Counted from the stretch's first letter, positions 1 through 9,301 are shown. The stretch is 64,000 nt of DNA from Microbacterium laevaniformans (GCF_016907555.1 NZ_JAFBCE010000001.1:2170001-2234000); one strand, 5' to 3'. Program-made: numbers and translations. The notes: generated by a model not told the origin, from the sequence alone.

Positions 1-279
1 CTGTCGTCGCTGTCCGACCTGCTGATGATGGACAAGGGTCAGCTGAGCCGGACGATCCGCGAGCTCGAGTCGCTGGGGCTCATCTCGCGTTCGCCCGACC
101 CGGCCGACGGCCGTTCGAGCCTGCTCGCCCCGACGCCGGAGGGACTGGCCCGCCTCGAGGCGGCACGCGCGCCGCAGCAGGGGCTGCTGCTCGATGCGAT
201 CGTGGATTGGCCGCTCGATGACATCCACGCCCTCACCCGCCTGCTGCGGGCCCTGGGCGAGAGCGTCACGCGCCGCTGA
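1..279 (+). CDS. MarR-family transcriptional regulator, C-terminal part
   Basis: The frame is open from base 1, so the gene starts before the window. The visible residues carry the end of a winged-helix DNA-binding domain: a recognition helix (DKGQLSRTIRELESLGLI), then a wing with the MarR signature DPADGRSS, then the start of the C-terminal dimerisation helix. MarR proteins are dimeric repressors that usually respond to small phenolic or oxidant ligands. The oxidoreductase that follows on the same strand is a plausible target, but no operator is obvious. The ligand cannot be named. Confidence 0.85.
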   Translation: MSSLSDLLMMDKGQLSRTIRELESLGLISRSPDPADGRSSLLAPTPEGLARLEAARAPQQGLLLDAIVDWPLDDIHALTRLLRALGESVTRR

Positions 280-436
280 ACGCTCTGCCCTCGGCGGCGT
301 CGAGGAGATTAGTCGCCTGGTAGCACCCGCGTAACACGGTCGAGACATCCCCGGGGTTGACTGTCTTCACGGGGGCACCGCGCCGCCGCGGCAGCACGTG
401 CAGCCAACGCCGACACGCACGGGAAGGAGCGACCAG

Positions 437-1489
437 ATGGTCTCTCACCGTCTCACCAGATTCCGGCCGCTGCGACCGGCATCCGCGAAGGATGCCGCCA
501 GACAGACCGCCGTTCCCGAGACTCCCGCGCACATGCGCGCGATCGTCTTCGACGAGCCCGGCGCCGCCGACGTGCTCCGGGAGGTCACCGTGCCGGTGCC
601 GACACCGGTGCTGAGCGAACTGCTGGTGCGGGTCGTCGCCGCCGGCGTCAATCCGATCGACGCCAAGACGCGCTCCGGCGCCGGCGTGTACGGCGCCCTC
701 ACCGAGCATCCCCGCAGTCTCGGCTTCGACTTCAGTGGTGTCGTCGTCTCGGCCCCGTACGAGTCGCACCCGCTGCCTCCCGGAACGGAGGTGTTCGGGA
801 TGACGGCCTTCCCCCGCTCCCCCGGCTCCTACGCCGACTACGCCGTCGTTCCCACTCTGGCCGTCGCGCGTAAGCCCACCGCGCTCTCGCACGTCGAGGC
901 GGCCGCCGTTCCGCTGGCGGCGCTGACGGCCTGGGGACTGGTCGTCGAGACCGCGCACGCCCACGAGGGCCAACGGGTACTCATCCACGCCGGTGGAGGC
1001 GGAGTGGGCCACTTCGCTGTGCAGCTCGCGTCGTACTTCGGAGCGCAGGTGATCGCGACCGGATCGGCCGCAAACCTGCCCTGGCTGCGCGAGCTCGGCG
1101 CCTCGGTCGTCGTCGACTACGCCACCACACGTTTCGAGGACGTCGTCGGCACGGTGGATGTCGTGATCGACCTGGTCGGCAACGTCCACGACGATACCGG
1201 CACACGATCACTGTCCGTCCTGCGCCCCGGAGGGCTGTACGTCATCGTGCCCACCGGCGCGTGGCCGGACTACGCGGATGCCGCGGAGGCGGCCGGGGTG
1301 CGGGCCACCTCGTACAAGGTCGTGCCCGACGGCAGCGTGCTCGCGACCCTGGCCCGTCTGCTCGACTCGGGAGCGATCCGCGTCTTCGTTGACCGCGTCT
1401 TCGATCTCGGTGAGGCCGAGGCTGCGCATCGCGAGATCGAACGCGGCCACACGCGCGGGAAGATCGTGCTCTCGGTCAGCGACTGCTGA
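437..1489 (+). CDS. NADP-dependent quinone oxidoreductase-like alcohol dehydrogenase (MDR family)
   Basis: This is a medium-chain dehydrogenase/reductase of about 350 residues. The GroES-like domain begins at MRAIVFDEPGAADVL (residue 33). The nucleotide-binding loop HAGGGGVGHFAVQ lies near residue 185, followed by GAQVIATG. The Cys-rich structural-zinc lobe is absent, which fits the zinc-free quinone oxidoreductase branch. ATG 437 is preferred because a clear ribosome site (GGAAGGAG) sits 8 nt upstream; it adds a basic 32-residue leader before the conserved core, and ATG 533 would give the core alone. The last 14 bp overlap the convergent LysR gene. Substrate unknown; the neighbouring MarR may control it. 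Confidence 0.85.
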   Translation: MVSHRLTRFRPLRPASAKDAARQTAVPETPAHMRAIVFDEPGAADVLREVTVPVPTPVLSELLVRVVAAGVNPIDAKTRSGAGVYGALTEHPRSLGFDFSGVVVSAPYESHPLPPGTEVFGMTAFPRSPGSYADYAVVPTLAVARKPTALSHVEAAAVPLAALTAWGLVVETAHAHEGQRVLIHAGGGGVGHFAVQLASYFGAQVIATGSAANLPWLRELGASVVVDYATTRFEDVVGTVDVVIDLVGNVHDDTGTRSLSVLRPGGLYVIVPTGAWPDYADAAEAAGVRATSYKVVPDGSVLATLARLLDSGAIRVFVDRVFDLGEAEAAHREIERGHTRGKIVLSVSDC

Positions 1490-2396
1490 CCGGATCGGTC
1501 CGCTCCGCCGGAGCGAGCACCCGGCGCCCTTCCTCGACGATCTCCTCCGCCACGGCATCCAGGAGCACCGAGCGCAGATTCCACTGCTGCCAGTACAGCG
1601 GCACGCGAACCGGCTCGCCCTCCAGCGCGACGAGCGTGCCGTCATCCAGCGCCTGCTGCGACTGCAGCCGCGGCAGCAGCGCCCATCCGAGACCCAGCTG
1701 CACCGCCGTGGCGAAGTCGTGCGAGGCCGGCACGCGGTGCCGCGGTGGCGCCGCCGGATCGATGCCGCGTGCGCGCAGCCACCTCGTCTGCAGGTCATCG
1801 CGTCGATCGAAGTCGATGAGCGGCGCGTCACGCAGGCGCGCGGCAGCATCGGATGCCGCCGTGTCGAGCCACCGATCGCGGAAGGCGGGAGTGGCGACGG
1901 CCTCGTAGACCAGCTCGCCGAGGGGAACGACGCGGCATCCGGCGACGGGGTGCGCACGCGAGGTCACCGCGCCCGTCACCGTCCCGGACTCGAGGAGCGC
2001 CGCGGTGAAGTCCTGATCGTCGCGGTGCAGGTCGAAGACGACCGGATGCCGCTCGGCGAGCCGGGCCAGCGGTGGCAGGAACCACGTGGAAAGCGAGTCG
2101 GCGTTGACGGCGAGCGGCATCCGAACCGGCTCGGCGTCGTCGCCCAGCGCCCGCGCCGCATCGGCTTCCAGCAGCGCGAGCTGACGCGCGTACCGCACGA
2201 CGGGGTGCGCGGCCTCGGTCGCCTGCACCGGCTTGGTGCGCACGAGCAGGACGCGTCCGAGGATCTCCTCCAGCGCTTTGATGCGCTGGCTGATCGCAGA
2301 CGGGGTCACGTGCAGGCGGCGGGCGGCGCCGTCGAGAGTGCCCTCGTCGAGCACCGTGACGAGCGTGTGGGCGAGCTCGGCCGGAATCCGGATCAT
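1476..2396 (-). CDS. argP: LysR-family regulator of lysine/arginine export (ArgP/LysG)
   Basis: This 306-residue LysR-type protein has an N-terminal helix-turn-helix around residues 17-40 (GAARRLHVTPSAISQRIK), followed by the linker helix and a substrate-binding domain. The sequence and the divergent lysE gene identify it as the ArgP/LysG type, which senses L-lysine, L-arginine or L-histidine and activates the exporter gene. Only about 70 bp separate it from the chosen lysE start, which is enough for one shared control region. Its 3' end overlaps the upstream oxidoreductase tail by 14 bp. Confidence 0.88.
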   Translation of the reverse strand: MIRIPAELAHTLVTVLDEGTLDGAARRLHVTPSAISQRIKALEEILGRVLLVRTKPVQATEAAHPVVRYARQLALLEADAARALGDDAEPVRMPLAVNADSLSTWFLPPLARLAERHPVVFDLHRDDQDFTAALLESGTVTGAVTSRAHPVAGCRVVPLGELVYEAVATPAFRDRWLDTAASDAAARLRDAPLIDFDRRDDLQTRWLRARGIDPAAPPRHRVPASHDFATAVQLGLGWALLPRLQSQQALDDGTLVALEGEPVRVPLYWQQWNLRSVLLDAVAEEIVEEGRRVLAPAERTDPVSSR

Positions 2397-2452
2397 CAGC
2401 TCAGCTTATGGCGCTTCAGAATCATGAACTGGGCTTTCGCCGTGTGCCGGTC

Positions 2453-2466
2453 TACGCTCGCGTGCG
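2453..2466 (+). promoter_or_regulatory. -10 box of lysE, leaderless
   Basis: TACGCT at 2453-2458 is followed by 7 nt and then GTG 2466. The same hexamer and spacing precede other genes in this window, such as aspC. No ribosome site precedes the GTG, so the transcript probably starts at the start codon. The -35 region is poor, as expected for a promoter activated by ArgP. Confidence 0.5.
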
Positions 2467-3080
2467 TGCTCCCCTCTGCGCTGGCCGGCCTCGGCCTCGG
2501 CCTGTCTCTCATCGTCGCCATCGGCGCGCAGAACCTGTTCGTGCTGCGCCAGGGGATCCGCCGCCAGCACGTCACCGCGGTGGTGGTCGTCTGTACGCTC
2601 TCCGATGCACTGCTGATCGTGCTGGGCGTCTCCGGCGTCGGTGCGCTCCTGCAGACGCTGCCGGGCCTCATCGACGTCGTTCGCTGGGCCGGTGCGCTCT
2701 TCCTCGCGGGCTACGCCCTCCTGGCAGCGCGTCGAGCTCTGCGCGGATCACCGACCGGCCTGACGGGCGAGAGCCCGCCATCCGAGGTCTCCCGCCGCGC
2801 GGCGGTCGTGCTGACCTGTCTGGCCCTCACCTGGCTCAACCCGCACGTCTATCTCGATACGGTGTTCCTCCTCGGCACGGTCGCCAACACCCACGGGTCG
2901 ATGCGGTGGGCCTTCGCCGCCGGCGCCGTCACGGCCTCGGTCGCCTGGTTCAGCGCGCTCGGCTTCGGAGCGCGCCACCTGGGCCGACGCCTGTCGACAC
3001 CGCGCGCCTGGCGGGTGCTGGACGGCGCGATCGCCGTCGTCATGCTGGCGCTGGCGGTCAGCCTCGTCCTGCCCCATTGA
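2466..3080 (+). CDS. lysE: LysE-family amino-acid exporter
   Basis: This is an inner-membrane exporter of about 204 residues that pumps out L-lysine and L-arginine. It shows the LysE signature early (GLGLSLIVAIGAQNLFVLRQG), a conserved LTWLNPHVYLD segment in the middle, and about six hydrophobic segments. GTG 2466 is chosen because its N-terminus matches the length of known LysE proteins and a TACGCT box lies 7 nt upstream. ATG 2424 would leave only 27 bp for the divergent control region. Likely induced by ArgP with lysine or arginine as coinducer. Confidence 0.88.
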   Translation: MLPSALAGLGLGLSLIVAIGAQNLFVLRQGIRRQHVTAVVVVCTLSDALLIVLGVSGVGALLQTLPGLIDVVRWAGALFLAGYALLAARRALRGSPTGLTGESPPSEVSRRAAVVLTCLALTWLNPHVYLDTVFLLGTVANTHGSMRWAFAAGAVTASVAWFSALGFGARHLGRRLSTPRAWRVLDGAIAVVMLALAVSLVLPH

Positions 3081-3136
3081 CAGCGGCTGCAGTCGCGCGA
3101 ACCGGCCGTGCGCCGGGGCACGGACAGAATGGACCG

Positions 3137-3412
3137 ATGACACGGGTTCATCTGATCGCCTCGGGCGGCGTGCAGGGCGTCGGCTACCGTTTCACCCTGC
3201 AGGCGGTGGCGACCCGGGCGGGCGCGACGGGATGGGTGCGCAACCGCGCCGACGGCACCGTCGAGGCCGAGATCGAGGGCCCGCCCGAGGCGGTCGCCGC
3301 CGTCGTGGCGTGGGCGCGAACGGGACCGCGCGGCGGGTGGGTCGATCAGCTGCGCGTCACGGAGAGAGCCGAGGAGGGCTCGAGCGTCTTCGAGATCCGC
3401 CGCGACGGGTGA
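3137..3412 (+). CDS. acyP: Acylphosphatase
   Basis: This 91-residue protein has the full acylphosphatase fold. The phosphate loop GGVQGVGYRF carries the catalytic Arg18, and GWVRNRADG carries the water-orienting Asn36. It hydrolyses acyl-phosphates such as acetyl or carbamoyl phosphate in the cytoplasm. A CAGAAT box at 3125-3130, 6 nt before the ATG, suggests a leaderless transcript. A strong hairpin follows the stop codon. It lies 56 bp downstream of lysE on the same strand, with no functional link apparent. Confidence 0.93.
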   Translation: MTRVHLIASGGVQGVGYRFTLQAVATRAGATGWVRNRADGTVEAEIEGPPEAVAAVVAWARTGPRGGWVDQLRVTERAEEGSSVFEIRRDG

Positions 3413-3423
3413 TCGCACGACGA

Positions 3424-3457
3424 CGATGGGGCCCCACCCGAAGGTGGAGCCCCATCG
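3424..3457. terminator. Bidirectional intrinsic terminator between acyP and rplA
   Basis: Arms CGATGGGGCCCCACC (3424-3438) and GGTGGAGCCCCATCG (3443-3457) pair with one mismatch around a CGAA tetraloop. It sits between two convergent genes and can serve both. Confidence 0.8.
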
Positions 3458-3474
3458 TGACGCCGATCCGAGGA

Positions 3475-4164
3475 TCAGACGAGGGAGTTGACGTCCAGCG
3501 GGATGCCGGGACCGAAGGTGGTCGACACGGCGCCCTTCTGGATGTAGCGGCCCTTCGAGCTCGAGGGTTTCAGACGCACGATCTCCTCGACCGCCGCGGT
3601 GAAGTTCTCCTCCAGCTGCTCGGCCGTGAACGAGGCCTTGCCGACGACGAAGTGCACGTTGGCGTGCTTGTCGACGCGGAACTCGATCTTGCCGCCCTTG
3701 ATCTCCTCCACGGCCTTGGCCGGGTTGGGGGTCACGGTGCCGGTCTTGGGGTTCGGCATCAGGCCGCGGGGACCGAGGACCTTACCGAGTCGACCGACCT
3801 GGCCCATGAGCTCGGGCGTGGAGACGGCCGCGTCGAACGCGGTCCAGCCGCCGGCGACCTTCTCGATGAGCTCGGCGCCGCCGACCTCGTCCGCGCCCGC
3901 GGCGATGGCGGCCTCGGCGGCCGGGCCCGTCGCGAACACGATGACGCGGGCGGTCTTGCCCGTGCCGTGCGGGAGGATGACCGTGCCACGGACCATCTGG
4001 TCCGCCTTGCGCGGGTCGACCGCGAGCTTGAGGGCGACCTCGACGGTCGAGTCGAACTTCTTCGACCCCGTCTCCTTCGCGAGCTTCACGGCCTCGGTGG
4101 ACGTGTAGAACTTGTCGCGGTCGATCTTCGCCGCGGCTGCTTCGTAAACCTTGGACTTAGCCAT
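3475..4164 (-). CDS. rplA: 50S ribosomal protein L1
   Basis: This 229-residue protein is collinear with bacterial L1, with the hallmark segment [20 protein letters not shown] in the central RNA-binding lobe. L1 binds 23S rRNA at the mobile L1 stalk and guides E-site tRNA release. In many bacteria it also represses its own operon by binding the mRNA leader. It is the last gene of the tRNA-Trp/secE/nusG/rplK/rplA run, 13 nt after rplK, and ends at the shared terminator. Confidence 0.98.
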   Translation of the reverse strand: MAKSKVYEAAAAKIDRDKFYTSTEAVKLAKETGSKKFDSTVEVALKLAVDPRKADQMVRGTVILPHGTGKTARVIVFATGPAAEAAIAAGADEVGGAELIEKVAGGWTAFDAAVSTPELMGQVGRLGKVLGPRGLMPNPKTGTVTPNPAKAVEEIKGGKIEFRVDKHANVHFVVGKASFTAEQLEENFTAAVEEIVRLKPSSSKGRYIQKGAVSTTFGPGIPLDVNSLV

Positions 4165-4177
4165 TGTGCGTTCCCCC

Positions 4178-4609
4178 TCAGTCCTCGACCGTGATGCCCA
4201 TGGAGCGGGCGGTGCCGGCGATGATCAGCGAGGCGGCCTCGATGTCGTTCGCGTTCAGGTCGGGCATCTTCGTCTCGGCGATCTGACGGACCTGGTCCTT
4301 GGTGAGCTTCGCGACCTTGACGGTGTGCGGGGTCTTGGAGCCCTTCTGCACGCCGGCGGCCTTCTTGATGAGCTCCGCGGCGGGCGGGGTCTTCAGGATG
4401 AACGTGAAGCTGCGGTCCTCGTAGACGGTGATCTCCACGGGGATGACGTTGCCGCGCTGCGACTCCGTCGCGGCGTTGTACGCCTTGCAGAACTCCATGA
4501 TGTTGACGCCATGCTGACCGAGCGCGGGGCCGATCGGCGGCGCCGGGTTGGCGGCACCGGCGTTGATCTGAAGCTTGATCAGGCCGGTCACCTTCTTCTT
4601 CGGTGCCAT
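4178..4609 (-). CDS. rplK: 50S ribosomal protein L11
   Basis: This 143-residue L11 has the proline-rich N-terminal motif [16 protein letters not shown], which contacts the thiostrepton/micrococcin site, and a C-terminal RNA-binding domain with TAKSMG-type residues near the end ([12 protein letters not shown]). L11 organises the GTPase-associated centre and is needed for the stringent response. ATG 4609 starts the conserved [23 protein letters not shown] ribosome site lies just upstream. A 144-bp gap with a strong palindrome separates it from nusG. Confidence 0.98.
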   Translation of the reverse strand: MAPKKKVTGLIKLQINAGAANPAPPIGPALGQHGVNIMEFCKAYNAATESQRGNVIPVEITVYEDRSFTFILKTPPAAELIKKAAGVQKGSKTPHTVKVAKLTKDQVRQIAETKMPDLNANDIEAASLIIAGTARSMGITVED

Positions 4610-4726
4610 TCTCTTTCCTTCTGTCGAGCGCACGTCGGCCGGAGCCTCGGGGCGCGCTTCCACACGATCGGCGGACCCGAAAGGTGGTGGGGATGTCGCG
4701 CGACGCGCGCGCAACCTGATGATTCT

Positions 4727-4750
4727 ACCGGATGCCGCGGCATCCGGTAT
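4727..4750 (-). terminator. Perfect 24-bp palindrome between nusG and rplK
   Basis: Arms TACCGGATGCC and GGCATCCGGTA meet at a central GC. The element begins 3 nt after the nusG stop codon. Its core is an inverted pair of the octamer GGATGCCG, as at 41101-41130 and 61154-61186. It probably trims or attenuates transcription between nusG and rplK. There is no clear T-run, so termination strength is uncertain. Confidence 0.6.
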
Positions 4751-4753
4751 GGA

Positions 4754-5752
4754 TCACTGCTTGGTGACCTGGTCGAACGACAGCTCGACCGGCGTCTCAC
4801 GCTCGAAGAGGGAGACGAGCACGGTGAGCTTGCCGCTCTCGGGCTTGATCTCGCTGATCGAACCGGGCAGGCCTGCGAACGAGCCTTCCTTGATCGTGAT
4901 GGTCTCGCCGATCTCGAAGTCGACCTCGGTGATGACGCTGCGCGCGGGAGCCGACGCCCCCTTGCCGGCGCCGCCCTTGACGGGGGCCGTCTCGGTGACC
5001 TGCACGAGCGACTTCAGCATGTTGAAGGCTTCTTCGAACCGCAGCGGCGTCGGGTTGTGCGCGTTGCCGACGAAGCCGGTGACGCCGGGCGTGTGACGCA
5101 CGACCGACCAGGTGTCTTCGTTCAGCTCCATCCGCACGAGGACGTAGCCCGGGATGCGCACCCGGTTGACCATCTTGCGCTGGCCGTTCTTGATCTCGAC
5201 GACGTCCTCCATCGGGACCTCGACCTGATAGATGTCCTCTTCGACCTCGAGCGAGTTCTTGCGCTGCTCGATGTTCGCCTTCACCTTGCGCTCGAAGCCC
5301 GCGTAGGAGTGGATGACGTACCACTTGCCGGGCAGCGAACGCAGTTCGGCGCGGAAGGCCTCGTAGGGGTCTTCCGGAGCCGGGTCGGGCTCGCCGTTCA
5401 CGTCGGGACCGTCGTACGGCGCGACCTCCTCGGCGGCGTGGGCGGCGGCCTCGGCCTCCTCCTCGGCGAGCGCGTCGGTGAGCACCTCTGCGGCAGCCTC
5501 GGCCTCGGCGGCCTCGTCGATCTCGAGTGCGTCGTTCACGATGGCGTCTGCCTCCGGGTCGTCGATGTCGATGTCTTCGTCTTCGCCCTCGGCGTCGTCT
5601 TCATCGTCGACGACGTGCACGGCGAGGTGCTCTGCAGGTTCCGAGGAGCGCTCCTCGGCGGCGAGGATGTTGCCTTCCTGCGCCTCGTCGTCCTCGCTGG
5701 ACTGCTCGGCGGCAGTGGCCCAGTCGACGTCGTCGGTGTACTTCTCAGACAC
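4754..5752 (-). CDS. nusG: Transcription termination/antitermination protein NusG with long acidic N-terminal extension
   Basis: Residues from about 143 onward form a normal NusG: the RNA-polymerase-binding NGN domain (KWYVIHSYAGFE) and a C-terminal KOW domain (residues near 280-330). The first ~135 residues are an Ala/Glu/Asp-rich, probably disordered tail, as known for actinobacterial NusG. The protein bridges RNA polymerase to Rho or to ribosomal S10. The start is GTG with an AGAGGA site 6 nt upstream. Expected between secE and rplK; no unusual residue in the core. Confidence 0.96.
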   Translation of the reverse strand: MSEKYTDDVDWATAAEQSSEDDEAQEGNILAAEERSSEPAEHLAVHVVDDEDDAEGEDEDIDIDDPEADAIVNDALEIDEAAEAEAAAEVLTDALAEEEAEAAAHAAEEVAPYDGPDVNGEPDPAPEDPYEAFRAELRSLPGKWYVIHSYAGFERKVKANIEQRKNSLEVEEDIYQVEVPMEDVVEIKNGQRKMVNRVRIPGYVLVRMELNEDTWSVVRHTPGVTGFVGNAHNPTPLRFEEAFNMLKSLVQVTETAPVKGGAGKGASAPARSVITEVDFEIGETITIKEGSFAGLPGSISEIKPESGKLTVLVSLFERETPVELSFDQVTKQ

Positions 5753-5805
5753 GTATGTCCTCTTCCCTCGGGGGTCGTGCGGTGACAGCTCGGGCGTCGG
5801 CTGGA

Positions 5806-6069
5806 TCAGCTCGGCACGCCGAAGACGACCTGCACGACCCAGGTGAAGAGCAAGTCGAGGCTGTACACGACGGCCATCATCACGACGACGAAGCCGAGAA
5901 CGACACCGGTGAACTTCAGCAGCTCCTGGCGGGTCGGCGTGACCACCTTGCGGAGTTCGCCGAAGACCTGGCGGATGAAGAGCGCGATCCGCTGGAAGAA
6001 GTTCAGCTTCTTCTCACGGGGCGTGCCGCCTGCTGCGACGACCTCGCCGTGCGCCTCTTCCTGGACCAT
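5806..6069 (-). CDS. secE: Preprotein translocase subunit SecE
   Basis: This protein of about 87 residues has an acidic leader, the amphipathic segment NFFQRIALFIRQVFGELRKVVTP and one C-terminal transmembrane helix (FTGVVLGFVVVMMAVVYSLD). SecE clamps SecY in the protein-export channel. The start is uncertain: ATG 6069 (MVQEEA) or ATG 6081 (MGGYMVQ), neither with a strong ribosome site. Longer in-frame starts reach into the tRNA and are rejected. It lies directly between tRNA-Trp and nusG. Confidence 0.93.
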   Translation of the reverse strand: MVQEEAHGEVVAAGGTPREKKLNFFQRIALFIRQVFGELRKVVTPTRQELLKFTGVVLGFVVVMMAVVYSLDLLFTWVVQVVFGVPS

Positions 6070-6165
6070 GTACCCACCCATGTGACGTGCTCGGACGTGC
6101 TCGGACTTGCTTTCCACACCGGCGTGAACCGGCGCGACCTGCGGTGTCAGCTGATCGCTGACGCG

Positions 6166-6238
<73 letters not shown>

Positions 6239-6308
6239 AGAGATCATGAGATCCCGGGTGAAGACCACATCTCCGCCCGAACGTCACGCGGAGCGCGGGC
6301 ACGGCGAA

Positions 6309-6336
6309 AGAATGCAGACTTCAACTGCACTGTCCA
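6309..6336 (-). promoter_or_regulatory. Probable promoter of tRNA-Trp/secE/nusG
   Basis: On the minus strand TGGACA (6336-6331) and CATTCT (6314-6309) are spaced by 16 bp, about 70 bp upstream of the tRNA. A five-of-six -35 match supports it; the -10 is weak. Confidence 0.4.
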
Positions 6337-6368
6337 GTGTACGTCATGCCATCTGGACGCGCGAACCG

Positions 6369-6803
6369 TCAGTACTGCTGCACCCCGTAGCGGTCGGGTT
6401 CGGGTCCCCTGCGGAAGTCTCGGCCCGACACGGATGCCGCGCGTACCCGGACGTAGTTGTACTTCACCGTGGGGATCCAGGGCCGAAGTCCCAGATCGTC
6501 GGCGGCGCGGACCTCGTCTGCGCTCGTGAGCCGCTGCGCGTGCCCCCGGATCACGACGCTCCAGGCATCGGTGTCGCTGTACTCGTCGACTTCGAACAGG
6601 ACGTCGTCGTTGATCGTCAGCTCGGTCAGCTTGCTGCCCTCCGCGGTGCGGAAGAGCACACTGTCACCGTCGACGATGTAGTTCACGGGGAAGATGTCCA
6701 GCACGGCGCCGACGTGCGTCACGAGGCGCCCGAGCTCCTGTTCCGCGAGGCGCTGCCAGCACTGCCGGTCATCGAGGAAGCTGACCCCATCCGAGGTGTC
6801 CAT
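6369..6803 (-). CDS. Pyridoxamine 5'-phosphate oxidase-like flavin-binding protein
   Basis: This 144-residue split-barrel protein belongs to the PNPOx-like/nitroreductase-type flavin family. It has the pattern LGRLVTHVGAVLDIFPVNYIVDGD near the start, then LFRTAEGSKL and a VIRGHAQRL strand. These proteins bind FMN or F420 and often reduce or sequester small molecules; the substrate cannot be inferred. ATG 6803 follows an AGGA site. It diverges from the HSP90-like gene, leaving about 100 bp of shared control region. Confidence 0.8.
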   Translation of the reverse strand: MDTSDGVSFLDDRQCWQRLAEQELGRLVTHVGAVLDIFPVNYIVDGDSVLFRTAEGSKLTELTINDDVLFEVDEYSDTDAWSVVIRGHAQRLTSADEVRAADDLGLRPWIPTVKYNYVRVRAASVSGRDFRRGPEPDRYGVQQY

Positions 6804-6902
6804 GGACACATCCTGCTCCGCTCGTGCGCACAGCGCCAGCCCCTCGCGCCGGGCAAATTCTCGAATAGCCTGGACAGATCCCCCGATGCTCCACACCGAG
6901 GT

Positions 6903-7586
6903 ATGACGCTGAACGAGAACGCCGCCGCACATCAGTTCCAGGTCGACCTGCGCGGAGTCATCGACCTGCTCAGCCGCCACATCTACTCCGGCCCCCGCGT
7001 GTACCTGCGCGAGCTGCTGCAGAACGCGGTCGACGCGATCAGCGCCCGCCGCGGCGTCGACGGCGGGGGCGGTCGTGTGCGGATCACACCGGTCAGCGCG
7101 GCATCCGACGAGTTCGTCCTGCGTGACGACGGCGTGGGCCTGACCGCCGCCGAGGTCGCCGACCTGCTCGCCACCGTCGGACGCAGCTCCAAACGCGACA
7201 TCTTCGACCTGCCGCGCGGAGGCTACCTGGGGCAGTTCGGCATCGGGATGCTGTCGTGCTTCATGGTCTGCGACAGCATCGTCATCCGCTCCCGCAGCGC
7301 GGTCACCGGCGAAGCCGTGGAGTGGGTGGGCCACTCCGACGGAACGTTCCGCGTCGGCCCGTGCACGCAGGACATCCCCGTCGGCACGAGCGTGCACCTG
7401 ACCCCACGCGCCGAGACACGGACACTGGTCGAAACGGCGACGGTGCGCGAGCTCGCCGAGACGTTCGCCGCCTATCTGCCGGTGACGAGTACAGCCACTG
7501 CGACGCCTGCGTGCGCAGTCAGTTCGCCGGCTTCTTCGCCGAGACGGGACGCGAGGAGGACGCCATCCGCCTGGTGCAGGAGATGA
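6903..7586 (+). pseudogene. HSP90-family ATPase, truncated after the ATPase domain
   Basis: The first ~194 residues are a clear GHKL ATPase of the HSP90 family: helix YLRELLQNAVDAIS (Asn/Asp/Ala that bind Mg-ATP), DDGVGL, and the lid motif GQFGIGMLSCFM. Homology stops at AAYLPV (codon 7482). The next 33 codons are out of frame with the downstream TPR coding sequence and end at TGA 7584-7586. HSP90 homologues are two to three times longer, so the middle and C-terminal domains are missing. The TGA overlaps ATG 7583 of the downstream frame (ATGA), so coupling is conceivable. Most likely a deletion product. Confidence 0.75.
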
Positions 7587-9301
7587 TCGACGGCGGGTTC
7601 TCGTGCGGCGAGGAGCCCGAGCACGCCCTCGCCCGCACTCTTCTGCCCTCCCTGCGCGCCGGCATGCTCGACCAGGCGCGCGCCGCGCATCTGCGCAGCT
7701 ACCGGCTCGCCAAGGACAACCCGGCCAACCTCGCGATCATCGCCGACAACGTCGTCTTCTGCGCGGTGACGGGCAACGAGGCCCGCGCCCTGGCGCTGGT
7801 GGAGAAGCACCTGCCCTGGCTCGTCCACGACGGGCTGGATGCCGCCGCGCACGAGACCGCTCTCGCATCGTTCGCGGTGGGTCTGGACGCGGTGGCCGCC
7901 GCCGGCCACCCCGACACGCCGGTGCGCGGATCCGATGCCGAAGAGCTCGTCACGCTGTTCGACTCCCACGAGGGAGCGTGGGCGGCATCCGCGCTCGCCA
8001 GCCGCGCGTGGGCACTCGCCGACACGATCGCCGCGGCGTTCGACGTGCGCAACGGCACCGCCGCGCACCGGCTCGCCCTCGCCCTGCCGCGGGTGCAGCA
8101 CGAGCTCGACGCGCTCGGTGACGGCCATCCCCTCGAGCGCGCCGATCTGCTGTCGACGCTCGCGATCGGCCGGATGTGGGCGGGCGCGCACGCCGACGCC
8201 GTGGAACGCGCCCGCGCCGCGGCCGCCCTGTTCGCCGGAGCCGGCGACACCCGCCGGGCCCACGGGATGCGCCTGCTGGAGGCCGACGCCCTCTCAGCCG
8301 ACGAAGACCCGACCGGCGCCTCCGGCCTGCTGGACACGCTGCTCGGCGACCCGGACCTGGAAGACCGGCGCCGCGTGCGCGTGCTCGCGACGCGGGCCCG
8401 GCTCCACGGCGTCGCCGAGGCGTTCGCCGCGGGCGCGGCGGCGGCCGATGAGGCGGCGCGGGTCGCGGTGTCGATCGGTGTGGACGATGCGATGGTCTCG
8501 GAGATGTTCCTGCTGGCGGCCATGCTGCACGAGGACGACGGACAGCCGGCCGGCGCGGTGAGCCGCTACCGGGTCGCGGCGGAGCGGCGCGACGCGGTGG
8601 GTCTGCCCAGCGTCGACGTGCGCTTCCGCCAGGGCCGCGCGATGCTGGCCGCCGGCTACGCCGCCGAAGCGGTCGACACGCTCAACGACGTGCTGCGCGA
8701 AGCGAGCGAGAGCGGCGTGGAGCCGGGATCGCGCGCCCTGACCGCGGTGCTGCTGGCCCAGGCGCTGCACGCCGCCGAGGAGTACGGCAACGCCGTCGGC
8801 GCGTGGGCGTACGCGGCCGTCGGCCTCGTCCGCGGCAACGACGACGAGGTGGGGCTGCTCGCCGACGGGCTGCACGTGCTCGCGCAGGCGCATCAGCAGC
8901 GCGGCGACGAGGAGGCGGTGACGCTCATCGACGAAGCGCTGGAGCTCGGCCGTCGGCACGAGGCGACGTGGTTCGTGGCCGACGTCCTCGACACGCGCGC
9001 CCGGCTGCTCGTCGGTCAGGGACAGACGGATGCCGCCGTGGCCACTGCGCTGCAGGCCGCCGACACCTTCGCGGATGCCGGCGACCCGGCATCCGCCGGA
9101 GCGTCCGAGCTGTTGGCGGCGCGGGTGCTGCGCGAAGCCGAGCGCGCCGACGACGCCGTCGCGCTCTACCGCGCGGCGTTCGAGCACGCGAGCGACGCGG
9201 ACCCGCTGCGGCAGGCCGTCGCGCTCGAGCTCGGCGACCTGCTCGAGGCGCTCGGGCGCCACGGCGAGGCCTCGGACGTCCGCACAGTGCTGCCGGCCTG
9301 A
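7478..9301 (+). pseudogene. TPR-repeat protein missing its N-terminus (fused to HSP90 remnant)
   Basis: From about 7478 the +2 frame reads AGDEYSHCDACVRSQF, the start of a region recalling actinobacterial TPR proteins encoded beside HSP90-family genes. About 600 residues of helical, Ala-rich repeats follow to the stop at 9299-9301. Full-length relatives have roughly 150 more residues before the Cys-x2-Cys segment; here that place is taken by the HSP90 fragment in another frame. Internal starts (GTG 7511, GTG 7574, ATG 7583) could still give a shortened protein. The intact frame over 1.8 kb suggests the break is recent or the fragment is functional. Confidence 0.7.

Noticed and set aside
266..1189. 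Long minus-strand open frame opposite the quinone oxidoreductase gene
   Set aside because: It is a GC-rich shadow without homology or ribosome site; the plus-strand gene has full family motifs.
4610..4726. An L1-binding autoregulatory leader before rplK
   Set aside because: Expected from E. coli, but no structure resembling the L1 site could be drawn with confidence; rplK and rplA lie far from any clear operon start.
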